Part shown: positions 1 through 5,301 of the stretch, in pieces
How positions within the stretch are numbered: the first letter of the stretch is position 1
Layout: every line of letters begins with the position of its first letter
Origin: Anaerolineales bacterium
Lineage (GTDB): Bacteria; Chloroflexota; Anaerolineae; Anaerolineales; JABWBV01
Length of the DNA: 5,301 nt
Assembly: GCA_027019845.1 (NCBI GenBank)
Contig: JALUWE010000582.1
Location: 1 to 5,301, forward strand
Direction of reading: 5' to 3'
The notes under the pieces: model-generated
Seen by the model: only the letters and a program-made list of their open reading frames with translations
What the model was told of the DNA's origin: nothing
Database searches by the model: none
Made by a program: the position numbers and the translations under genes

Positions 1-410
1 GTGCGACGTGCGGAGTTCGGTGTACAGCGTCCTCAGCCCCCTCAGCGCTTCAACGCTCCGAAGTACAGTGTCCAGTGTCCTCAGTGCCTTCAGTGATCCA
101 ATGGTGTGCGACGTGCGGAGTTCGGTGTACAGCGTCCTCAGCCCCCTCAGCGCTTCAGCGTTCCGAAGTACAGTGTCCAGTGTCCTCAGTGCCTTCAGTG
201 CTCCAATGGTGTGCGACGTGCGGAGTTCGGTGTACAGCGTCCTCAGCCCCCTCAGCGCTTCAGCGTTCCGAAGTACAGTGTCCAGTGTCCTCAGTGCCTT
301 CAGTGCTCCAATGGCGTGCGACGTGCGGAGTTCGGTGTACAGCGTCCTCAGCCCCCTCAGCGCTTCAACGCTCCGAAGTATAGTGTCCAGTGTCCTCAGT
401 GCCATCAGTG
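1..410. repeat. Four tandem copies of a 105-bp minisatellite, open at the left edge
   Basis: The motif GTGCGACGTGCGGAGTTCGG recurs at 1, 106, 211 and 316, giving an exact 105-bp period. Units 1-3 differ from each other at only one to four positions. Unit 4 matches through about 403 and then decays. Each unit is itself built from roughly 9-bp CAG-phased subunits (CAGCGTCCT, CAGCCCCCT, CAGTGCCTT and similar), which suggests growth from a shorter ancestral repeat. Because 105 is divisible by three and the unit happens to lack stops, long open frames exist in all three forward frames. None of these has a recognisable Shine-Dalgarno site or a protein-like composition, so I treat the array as non-coding. 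The true copy number is unknown because the array reaches the window edge. Confidence 0.95.
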
Positions 411-440
411 CCATCAGTGTTCAGTGGTCAGTGGTCAGGG
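384..440. repeat. Degenerate short-period CAGTG repeat tail
   Basis: After the last 105-bp unit the sequence continues as shorter units of 7 to 10 bp: CAGTGTCCT, CAGTGCCAT, CAGTGCCAT, CAGTGTT, CAGTGGT, CAGTGGT, CAGG. This is the same CAGTG building block found inside the 105-bp units. A 13-mer in it (414-426, TCAGTGTTCAGTG) is repeated exactly, in inverted orientation, in the gyrA-eno spacer at 2983-2995. The tail ends about 35 bp before the -10 box of the downstream gene. Confidence 0.8.
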
Positions 441-471
441 AGAAGCAACTCGCCATCCAACCGTCGAACCG

Positions 472-480
472 TGCTATAAT
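472..480 (+). promoter_or_regulatory. Extended -10 promoter for the zinc-ribbon membrane protein gene
   Basis: TGCTATAAT contains a perfect TATAAT at 475-480 preceded by TG one base upstream, the classical extended -10 form. At the usual 16-18 bp upstream (around 451-458) there is no TTGACA-like -35, which fits an extended -10 promoter that depends less on a -35 contact. Transcription would start near 487 and leave a leader of roughly 17 nt before the ATG at 504. This was judged by eye and is not experimentally supported. Confidence 0.7.
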
Positions 481-490
481 CGCCCCCATC

Positions 491-498
491 GGAGAAAG
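491..498 (+). promoter_or_regulatory. Shine-Dalgarno site that fixes the start at 504
   Basis: GGAGAAAG has its GGAG core nine bases before the ATG at 504. A competing ATG at 499 is too close to the site and reads only ATG CCA TGA before stopping, so 504 is the functional start. Confidence 0.75.
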
Positions 499-503
499 AT
501 GCC

Positions 504-1100
504 ATGACCCTTGATCCTTCCTTTTTGAGCAACTTTTTGTTGGGACTGACGGCCTGGGGCGCGGCCTTCATCGCCGCGCTGTGGCTCAGCCTGGTGATCT
601 GGACGTACCGCGACATCTCGGCGCGCGGCAAAGACCCGCTGATCCGCTTTCTGGCGGTGTTGGTGGTGGCGGTGTTGTTCCTGCCCGGCATCGTGATCTA
701 CCTGATTTTGCGCCCCCCGTACACGCTGGAGGATGAGTACCAACGCACGCTGGAGGAGGAAGCCCTGCTGCGCGCCATCGAGGAGGCGGCCACCTGCCCC
801 GGCTGCGGGCGGCACACCAAAGACGACTGGCTGATTTGCCCCCACTGCCACACCAAACAAAAGAAGCCCTGCCACCACTGCGGCTACCTGATGGACCTGG
901 CCTGGAACCTGTGCCCGCACTGCGGCACGCCCGCGCCCGGTATGCGCCGCGAGGGCGACACCCTGGACGAGGCTCTGCAGCCGCTGGTGCTGGAGTTCCC
1001 GCAAGAGGAAGATGGGTTAGAGGCAGACGATCTGCCGGAACTGGCCACCAGCGCGGATTTGGAAACCCTCCCCACCACGAGCGAAAGCGAGGAAGTCTGA
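504..1100 (+). CDS. Two-helix membrane protein with a double zinc ribbon and acidic tail
   Basis: This is a 198-residue protein of unknown function. Two hydrophobic segments (about residues 11-33 and 49-69) are joined by a short polar loop containing R36, R41, K43 and R48. The second helix ends in a G-x3-Y-x3-RPP pattern. The helix pair resembles the PLDc_N-type N-terminal hairpin (inference). A Glu-rich stretch (76-94) leads to a textbook double zinc ribbon: C98-x2-C101, C112-x2-C115, C123-x2-C126 and C137-x2-C140, with ten residues between the pairs of each ribbon. Residues 143-198 are acidic and probably disordered. It would sit in the cytoplasmic membrane; the ribbons may bind a partner protein or nucleic acid, but nothing shows which. 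It is monocistronic in this window, with its own promoter and ribosome site, and convergent to eno. Similar proteins are, from memory, common hypotheticals in Chloroflexota. The gene itself is certain; its role is unknown. Confidence 0.93.
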   Translation: MTLDPSFLSNFLLGLTAWGAAFIAALWLSLVIWTYRDISARGKDPLIRFLAVLVVAVLFLPGIVIYLILRPPYTLEDEYQRTLEEEALLRAIEEAATCPGCGRHTKDDWLICPHCHTKQKKPCHHCGYLMDLAWNLCPHCGTPAPGMRREGDTLDEALQPLVLEFPQEEDGLEADDLPELATSADLETLPTTSESEEV

Positions 1101-1178
1101 GTGAGCAACCGGTGGTGGGGGAGATGGAGACGGACGACCGGGGACGGGGGATGGTTGTTCGGCGCGTGGTTATTGGTG

Positions 1179-1206
1179 GTCGGGGCGACCGGCCGGTCGC
1201 CCCGAC
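1179..1206. repeat. Perfect 28-bp GC-rich palindrome
   Basis: The left arm GTCGGGGCGACCGG (1179-1192) is exactly complementary to the right arm CCGGTCGCCCCGAC (1193-1206), with no spacer. Transcribed from either strand it would form a very stable hairpin. It lies 78 bp past the stop of the zinc-ribbon gene and has no T-run on either side, so it is not a canonical intrinsic terminator. It resembles the short dispersed palindromes common between genes of Chloroflexota and other environmental bacteria (recollection, not searched). It could act as a REP-like element, a transcript 3' end stabiliser or a protein-binding site. Confidence 0.9.
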
Positions 1207-1207
1207 G

Positions 1208-1291
1208 GTCGCTGTGCTCCGGATTCTTCGGTCGCTGCGCTCCCTCAGAATGACAGGGTTGCGTGTCATTCTGAGCGACAGCGAAGAATCT
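1208..1291. repeat. Inverted pair of dispersed GATTCTTCG...CTCAGAATGAC repeats
   Basis: One copy reads GATTCTTCG (1222-1230) to CTCAGAATGAC (1244-1254). A second lies head to head as GTCATTCTGAG (1265-1275) to CGAAGAATC (1282-1290). The inner arms form a perfect 12-bp stem (1244-1255 with 1264-1275) around an 8-nt loop, and the outer arms add another 9 bp (1222-1230 with 1282-1290). The left side also carries a duplication of the 23-bp core (GTGCTCC at 1214, GCGCTCC at 1237). This is a widespread bacterial intergenic repeat known for spurious conceptual peptides of the HSERSEES type. In the convergent position between two genes it may help end transcription from both sides (inference). Confidence 0.85.
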
Positions 1292-1305
1292 CAGCGATGG
1301 TGGGG

Positions 1306-1340
1306 GAGATTCTTCGGGCACTGCGTGCCCTCAGAATGAC
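1306..1340. repeat. Third copy of the dispersed repeat, with a self-complementary core
   Basis: The copy keeps the flanks GATTCTTCG (1308-1316) and CTCAGAATGAC (1330-1340), but its core differs from the neighbouring copies: GGGCAC-TGC-GTGCCC (1316-1330) forms a perfect 6-bp stem with a 3-nt loop. The other cores pair less well. The pattern is conserved ends with a variable, hairpin-prone centre. Confidence 0.8.
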
Positions 1341-1350
1341 GGGATAGGTT

Positions 1351-1460
1351 GCGCTCCGGATTCGTCGGTCGCTGCGCTCCGGATTCGTCGGTCGCTGCGC
1401 TCCGGATTCGTCGGTCGCTGCGCTCCGGATTCTTCGGTCGCTGCGCTCCCTCAGAATGAC
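1351..1460. repeat. 23-bp tandem array within a fourth copy of the dispersed repeat
   Basis: GCGCTCCGGATTCGTCGG begins units at 1351, 1374 and 1397, which are identical over their full 23 bp. A fourth unit at 1420-1442 differs only in having GATTCTTCGG, the standard form. A terminal module (1443-1460) ends in CCCTCAGAATGAC as in the other copies. The array is a local expansion of the repeat core, and the G-for-T change was evidently amplified with the first three units. It is intergenic; the frames open across it give only low-complexity RSDRRIRSA-type peptides. Confidence 0.92.
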
Positions 1461-1553
1461 AGTTCCCAACTGCGTAAGTCCTGTCACGTGTACACCTGGG
1501 CTGAATGCGAACGATTACCCCACGCCTCGCCGCAGTGGTAGCGGGCGAGAAAT

Positions 1554-2858
1554 CTACCCCCCCACCTCCACAGCCAACGCCTCCCACCCCGCGTAGCGGG
1601 CTGCCTCGCCCAGATCGCCTTCGATGCGCAGCAACTGGTTGTACTTGGCGACCCGGTCGGAGCGTGCCGGCGCGCCGGTTTTGATCTGCCCCATGTTGAG
1701 GGCCACCGACAGGTCCGCGATGGTGGCATCTTCGGTCTCGCCGGAGCGGTGGGAGGTGACTGTGCGCCAACCAGCCCGGTGGCACAGTTCTACCGCCTCG
1801 ATGGTCTCGGTCAGCGTGCCGATCTGGTTGACCTTGACCAGCAGCGCGTTGCAGGCGCGTTCCCGGATGGCGCGGCGCACCCGTTCCGGGTTGGTGACCA
1901 GCAGGTCGTCGCCCACGATCTGCACCCGGTCGCCGATCTCCTGGCGCAGCAGCTTCCAGCTCTGCCAGTCGTCTTCGGCCAAGCCGTCTTCGAGGGACAC
2001 GATGGGGTACTGCTCCACCCAGGATTTCCAGAAAGCCACCATTTCCTCCCCGCTCAGTTTTTTGCCCTCTTTGCGCAGGTGGTAGAGGCCGGTGTCGGTT
2101 TCGTAGAATTCGGAGGCCGCCGGGTCGAGCGCGATGGCGACCTGCCCGCCAGGTTGGTAGCCCGCGGTTTCGATGGCCTCCAGGATGACCTCCACGGCCT
2201 CGGCGTTGGCCTTGAGCGCGGGCGCGTAACCGCCCTCGTCGCCGACCAGCGCGGTGTAACCGCGGCCCTTGAGCACGGATTTGAGCGCGTGGTAAATCTC
2301 CGCGCCCCAGCGCAGCCCCTCGCTGAAGGAGTCCGCGCCCAACGGCATGACCATGAACTCCTGCGCGTCGGTGGACTGCCAGCCGGTGTGTGCGCCGCCG
2401 TTGAGGATGTTCATCATCGGCACCGGCAGCACATGCGCGTACACCCCGCCGATGTAGCGGTAGAGCGGCAGGTCGAGCGCGTTGGCCGCGGCCTTGGCCA
2501 CCGCCAGGCTGACGCCCAAAATCGCGTTTGCGCCCAGGTTGGCCTTGTTGGACGTGCCGTCCAGCTCGAGCAAGGCCTGATCGATCAGTTTTTGCTCGGT
2601 GGCGTCCCAGCCATCCAGCATCTCGGCGATCGGGCCGTTGACGTTGGCGACCGCTTTGGTCACGCTTTTGCCGTTGTAGCGCGATTTATCGCCGTCGCGC
2701 AGTTCCAGCGCTTCGTGGACGCCGGTGGAGGCGCCTGAAGGCACCGCGGCGCGGCCCCAGCTGCCATCCAGCAGCGTAACTTCGACCTCGATGGTCGGGT
2801 TGCCGCGCGAGTCCAGAATTTGTCGTGCAAAGATGTTTTCGATAGTGGTTGCTTCCAT
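1554..2858 (-). CDS. eno: Enolase (phosphopyruvate hydratase)
   Basis: This enzyme interconverts 2-phosphoglycerate and phosphoenolpyruvate in glycolysis and gluconeogenesis; it is cytoplasmic and Mg2+-dependent. The product is 434 residues, normal for bacterial enolase. The N-terminal signature is present (DSRGNPTIEVE from D16), as is the mobile loop SGASTG (41-46). Conserved active-site residues are H157, E167, E208 (GDEGG), metal ligands D245, E290 and D317, K342, the SHRSGETED block (369-377) and K393 in GQIKTG. The loop after H157 reads TGWQSTDA before QEF, one residue longer than the usual ADNNVDI form. The start is the ATG at 2856-2858, which matches the family N-terminus. The frame stays open upstream to a TTG at 2972, but that extension lies in repeats and looks unlike enolase. 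The Shine-Dalgarno is weak (CGAGA, about 7 nt upstream). It follows gyrA on the same strand after a 151-bp spacer. No clear promoter or U-tract terminator was seen. Confidence 0.98.
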   Translation of the reverse strand: MEATTIENIFARQILDSRGNPTIEVEVTLLDGSWGRAAVPSGASTGVHEALELRDGDKSRYNGKSVTKAVANVNGPIAEMLDGWDATEQKLIDQALLELDGTSNKANLGANAILGVSLAVAKAAANALDLPLYRYIGGVYAHVLPVPMMNILNGGAHTGWQSTDAQEFMVMPLGADSFSEGLRWGAEIYHALKSVLKGRGYTALVGDEGGYAPALKANAEAVEVILEAIETAGYQPGGQVAIALDPAASEFYETDTGLYHLRKEGKKLSGEEMVAFWKSWVEQYPIVSLEDGLAEDDWQSWKLLRQEIGDRVQIVGDDLLVTNPERVRRAIRERACNALLVKVNQIGTLTETIEAVELCHRAGWRTVTSHRSGETEDATIADLSVALNMGQIKTGAPARSDRVAKYNQLLRIEGDLGEAARYAGWEALAVEVGG

Positions 2859-2917
2859 GCTGTTTCTCGTGTTATCGGGAGTCAGGGGACGGATTGGCTC
2901 CAGGCAAGTACCGCATA

Positions 2918-2931
2918 CGGGTTGCAACCCG
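2918..2931. repeat. 14-bp perfect palindrome upstream of eno
   Basis: CGGGTTGCAACCCG is fully self-complementary and lies about 60 bp before the eno start codon. It could be an operator-like site in the eno leader or, given its neighbours, one more dispersed repeat fragment. Only the symmetry is directly visible. Confidence 0.6.
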
Positions 2932-2937
2932 CTCACA

Positions 2938-2954
2938 GTGCGTTTCCAACGCAC
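2938..2954. repeat. Short hairpin in the gyrA-eno spacer
   Basis: GTGCGTT and AACGCAC form a perfect 7-bp stem around a TCC loop. On the minus strand no T-run follows it, so it is not a standard terminator for gyrA. It sits 7 bp from the 14-bp palindrome, and the two may be one composite repeat. Confidence 0.6.
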
Positions 2955-2982
2955 CCGGACAGTGTTCCCCAACCATACCGCT

Positions 2983-3020
2983 CACTGAACACTGAATACT
3001 GAACACCGTTCACTGTTCAT
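2983..3020 (-). repeat. CAGTG-type short repeats overlapping the gyrA stop codon
   Basis: Read on the minus strand the block is a run of GAACAGTG, GTTCAGTATTCAGTG and TTCAGTG units with a period near 7-10 bp. It is the same family as the tail at 384-440: thirteen bases (2983-2995) are identical to the reverse complement of 414-426. The TGA stop of gyrA (3010-3012) lies inside a GAACAGTGAAC unit, so the last codons of gyrA are repeat-derived or repeat-like. Confidence 0.75.
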
Positions 3021-5301
3021 TCCCATTCGACGGCGGGGTGCTGATCTGGGGGGGAGAGAGTAATTCCGCAGCGGCTTCTGCGCCCTCGGAGGCCCCCACG
3101 CTGCGCAAATCCGCCTCCGCGATGCGCGCCACCGAGGCCACGCTGTCGCCTTCCTGCAGGTTGATCAGCCGGACGCCCATCGTGGCTCTGCCGGCGCGGG
3201 AAATCTGCTTGACTTTGGTGCGGATGACCAGGCCGTTGGTGGTGATGATGGTCAGGTGGTCGTTCTTTTGCACCACGCGCGCCGCGGCGATCTTGCCCAC
3301 GCGAGGGATGGCCTTTTTGTCGATGGTCAACACCCCTTTGATGGCGCGGCCTTTGGAGGGGTAGGCCTCCAGGGGGGTGCGTTTGCCATACCCGCGGCTG
3401 GTCACGATCAGCAAATCGCCGCCGGGTTCGACCACTTCCATACCGGTGACGCGGTCCCCTTTCCGCAGGCGAATACCCATCACCCCGGCCGCGGGACGCC
3501 CCATGGGGCGCACCAGCTTTTCGGAGAAGCGCACGGCCTGCCCCTGCTCGGTGACGATGATGATGTCGTCCTCTCCGTGGGTGAGCCGCACCCAGCCCAG
3601 CTCGTCATCCTCGTCCAGGCGGATGGCGATCAAGCCGGAGGGCCGCACAGAGGCAAAGTGGGACAGATCGACGCGCTTGATGCGCCCTTTGCGGGTCACC
3701 ATCGTGCAGTAGTCGGCCTCGTCGAAGTTGGGCACTGCGACCGCGGCGGTGATGGTCTCGTTGGAGTCGAGCGCCAGCACGTTGACGATGGGGATGCCTT
3801 TGGCGGTGCGCCCGGCGTCGGGAATCTGGTAGGCTTTTTCGGAGTAGACTTTGCCCTTGTCCGAGAAGAACAGGATGGTTTGCAGCGAGCGGGCCGGGAT
3901 CATGATCAGCACTTCGTCTTCGTCTTTGGTGGTGTGCCCTTTGACCCCGCGTCCCCCCCGGCCCTGGGCGCGGAAGGTCTTGGCGGCCACGCGTTTGATG
4001 TAGCCGCGCTCGGTCAGGCTGATCAACACGGCCTCGTCCTTGACCAGGTCTTCTTCGCTCAGGTCGCCGGAGGCCCCGGCCGCGATCAGGGTGCGCCGCT
4101 CGTCGCCGTATTTTTCGGCCACATCGAGCAGGTCTTCTTTGATCAAAGCCAGGATTTTCTTCGGGTGTGCCAACAGGTCTTCCAGGTAGGCGATGCGTTC
4201 CATGAGCTGGCGGTGTTCTTCTTCGATCTTTTGGCGTTCGAGCGCGGCCAGGCGGCGCAGTTGCATGTCCAGGATGGCCTGCGCCTGGAGTTCGGACAGG
4301 TCGAAGCGCGTCACCAACGCGGTTTTGGCGACTTCGGCGTTGGCCGAGTTGCGGATGGTCTCGATCACCGCGTCCAGGTTGGCGAGCGCGATCAGCAGCC
4401 CCTCCAGGATGTGGGCGCGGGCGCGTGCCTTCCCGAGCTGGAATTCGGTGCGGCGGGTGATCACCTCGCGGCGGTGCTCGATGTAGATTTGCAGGGCGCG
4501 CTTGAGGGAGAGCAGACGCGGCTCGCCGTTTACCAGCGCCAACAACTGCACGCTGAAGGTGGATTGCAGGGGGGTGAATTTGTACAGCCGGTTGAGCACT
4601 TTACGGGGCTGCGCGCCGCGCTTGAGTTCGATCACGATGCTCAGCCCGCGGCGGTCGGATTCGTCGCGCAGGTCGCTGATGTCCACCAGGCGACCGCTGC
4701 GCACCAGGTCCGCGATGCGCTCGATCAGGTTGGTGATGTTGGTCTGGTAGGGGACTTCGGTGATCACGATGCGGTAGCGGTTGCTGCCCATCTCTTCGAT
4801 GTGGGCGCGGCCGCGCACCGCCAGCCGCCCGCGGCCCGAGCTGTAGGCCTGGCGGATGCCCTCGTTGCCGACGATGATGCCCCCGGTGGGGAAATCCGGC
4901 CCCTGGACGTGTTGCAACAGGTCCTCGACCGAGATGTCGTCCAGGTTGTCGTAGTGGTCGATCATGTGGGTGAGGGCGTTGACCAGCTCGATCAGATTGT
5001 GGGGCGGGATGTTGGTAGCCATGCCGACCGCGATGCCGGAGGAGCCGTTGAGCAGCAGGTTGGGCAGCCGCGCCGGCAAGACTTGCGGTTCTTGCAACGA
5101 CCCGTCGAAGTTGTCGGCAAAATCGACCGTGTTCTGGTCCAGATCGACCAGCATCTCCTCGGCCATGCGGCCCAGGCGGGCTTCGGTGTAGCGCATGGCC
5201 GCCGGGGAGTCGCCGTGGATCGAACCGAAGTTGCCCTGCCCGTCGATCAGGGGGTAGCGCATGGAGAAATCCTGCGCCATGCGCGCCATGGCGTCGTACA
5301 C
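3010..5301 (-). CDS. gyrA: DNA gyrase subunit A, N-terminus beyond the window
   Basis: GyrA breaks and rejoins DNA in the A2B2 gyrase that introduces negative supercoils using GyrB-driven ATP hydrolysis. The visible 764 codons (763 residues plus stop) correspond to E. coli residue 85 onward; the first codon is an internal GTG (Val), not a start. The catalytic tyrosine is window residue 38 in MRYTEARL, equivalent to E. coli Tyr122. The NGSSGIAVGMATNIPPHN block follows at 85-102. A helical coiled-coil region spans about 278-395, without the insert seen in the E. coli protein. The C-terminal beta-pinwheel starts near 420 and carries a GyrA-box-like QGRGGRG at 446-452 (consensus QRRGGKG), supporting GyrA over ParC. 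Repeated blade motifs such as RKGRIKR and RGYGKRT follow, then a variable tail. The GSIDGD motif reads GSIHGD (H29). The quinolone-site Ser83 equivalent lies just outside. Stop TGA at 3010-3012; eno lies downstream on the same strand. Confidence 0.97.
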   Translation of the reverse strand: MYDAMARMAQDFSMRYPLIDGQGNFGSIHGDSPAAMRYTEARLGRMAEEMLVDLDQNTVDFADNFDGSLQEPQVLPARLPNLLLNGSSGIAVGMATNIPPHNLIELVNALTHMIDHYDNLDDISVEDLLQHVQGPDFPTGGIIVGNEGIRQAYSSGRGRLAVRGRAHIEEMGSNRYRIVITEVPYQTNITNLIERIADLVRSGRLVDISDLRDESDRRGLSIVIELKRGAQPRKVLNRLYKFTPLQSTFSVQLLALVNGEPRLLSLKRALQIYIEHRREVITRRTEFQLGKARARAHILEGLLIALANLDAVIETIRNSANAEVAKTALVTRFDLSELQAQAILDMQLRRLAALERQKIEEEHRQLMERIAYLEDLLAHPKKILALIKEDLLDVAEKYGDERRTLIAAGASGDLSEEDLVKDEAVLISLTERGYIKRVAAKTFRAQGRGGRGVKGHTTKDEDEVLIMIPARSLQTILFFSDKGKVYSEKAYQIPDAGRTAKGIPIVNVLALDSNETITAAVAVPNFDEADYCTMVTRKGRIKRVDLSHFASVRPSGLIAIRLDEDDELGWVRLTHGEDDIIIVTEQGQAVRFSEKLVRPMGRPAAGVMGIRLRKGDRVTGMEVVEPGGDLLIVTSRGYGKRTPLEAYPSKGRAIKGVLTIDKKAIPRVGKIAAARVVQKNDHLTIITTNGLVIRTKVKQISRAGRATMGVRLINLQEGDSVASVARIAEADLRSVGASEGAEAAAELLSPPQISTPPSNGNEQ

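Noticed and set aside
1..440. CRISPR array
   Set aside because: The units are contiguous and near-identical over the full 105 bp, with no unique spacers between conserved repeats and no cas genes.
8..514. A 168-residue open frame over the 105-bp repeats with a Ser/Leu/Val-rich 35-residue repeat
   Set aside because: All three forward frames are open across long stretches because the unit length is a multiple of three and lacks stops; there is no Shine-Dalgarno site, and the frame overruns the promoter and start of the next gene.
1111..1151. G-quadruplex candidate in the G-rich stretch after the zinc-ribbon gene
   Set aside because: Only three runs of four or more G are present and they are unevenly spaced, so a stable four-run quadruplex is not supported.
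1526..1549. A possible terminator hairpin just after the eno stop (CTCGCC pairing with GGCGAG)
   Set aside because: The stem is only 6 bp with a 12-nt loop, and no T-run follows on the minus strand.
1266..1785. Open frames on the minus strand encoding ILRERSDRRIRSA and HSEGAQRPKNPE type peptides
   Set aside because: These are the familiar spurious translations of the dispersed intergenic repeat, and they partly overlap the 3' end of eno in another frame.
1749..2738. A 329-residue open frame on the plus strand
   Set aside because: It lies entirely antisense to eno, is low in complexity (Val, Gly, Arg, Gln) as expected of GC-rich antisense frames, and matches no family I recognise.
2871..2907. 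A possible eno promoter with GATAAC as -10 and TTGCCT as -35 on the minus strand
   Set aside because: The spacing is about 25 bp, far from 17, and no better-matched pair was found.
2859..2972. N-terminal extension of enolase by 38 residues from a TTG at 2972
   Set aside because: The extension is encoded by repeat and palindrome sequence and has no counterpart in enolases; the ATG at 2858 gives the standard N-terminus.

Overview
The window looks like chromosomal DNA of a GC-rich bacterium, most likely a Chloroflexota member of the Anaerolineae type. This is inferred from three things: the style of the GyrA and enolase sequences, a two-helix plus double-zinc-ribbon protein of a kind I associate with that phylum, and the density of short intergenic repeats. 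No marker in the window settles the lineage.

Layout from left to right. Bases 1-440 hold four near-identical 105-bp tandem repeats that run off the left edge and end in a degenerate CAGTG-type tail. An extended -10 promoter (472-480) and a good Shine-Dalgarno site (491-498) then lead into a plus-strand gene (504-1100) for a small membrane protein with two transmembrane helices, a double zinc ribbon and an acidic tail. The 453-bp convergent intergenic region (1101-1553) is filled with repeats: a perfect 28-bp palindrome, several copies of a widespread CTCAGAATGAC...GATTCTTCG repeat (two in inverted orientation), and a 23-bp tandem expansion of that repeat's core.

On the minus strand, reading from the right edge, are the 3' nine-tenths of gyrA (3010 to past 5301), a 151-bp spacer, and a complete eno (1554-2858). 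The spacer also carries repeats: CAGTG-type units that overlap the gyrA stop codon, a short hairpin and a 14-bp palindrome. I see no convincing promoter for eno, so read-through from gyrA is possible.

The two minus-strand genes are core housekeeping genes (DNA supercoiling and glycolysis), and nothing ties their functions together. I do not see a defence system, mobile element with a transposase, CRISPR array or RNA gene. The points most worth a second look are the repeats: their recent tandem growth, the reciprocal 6-mer change between units, and the repeat that reaches into the end of gyrA. Next in interest are the zinc-ribbon membrane protein and two local departures from consensus in enolase and GyrA.
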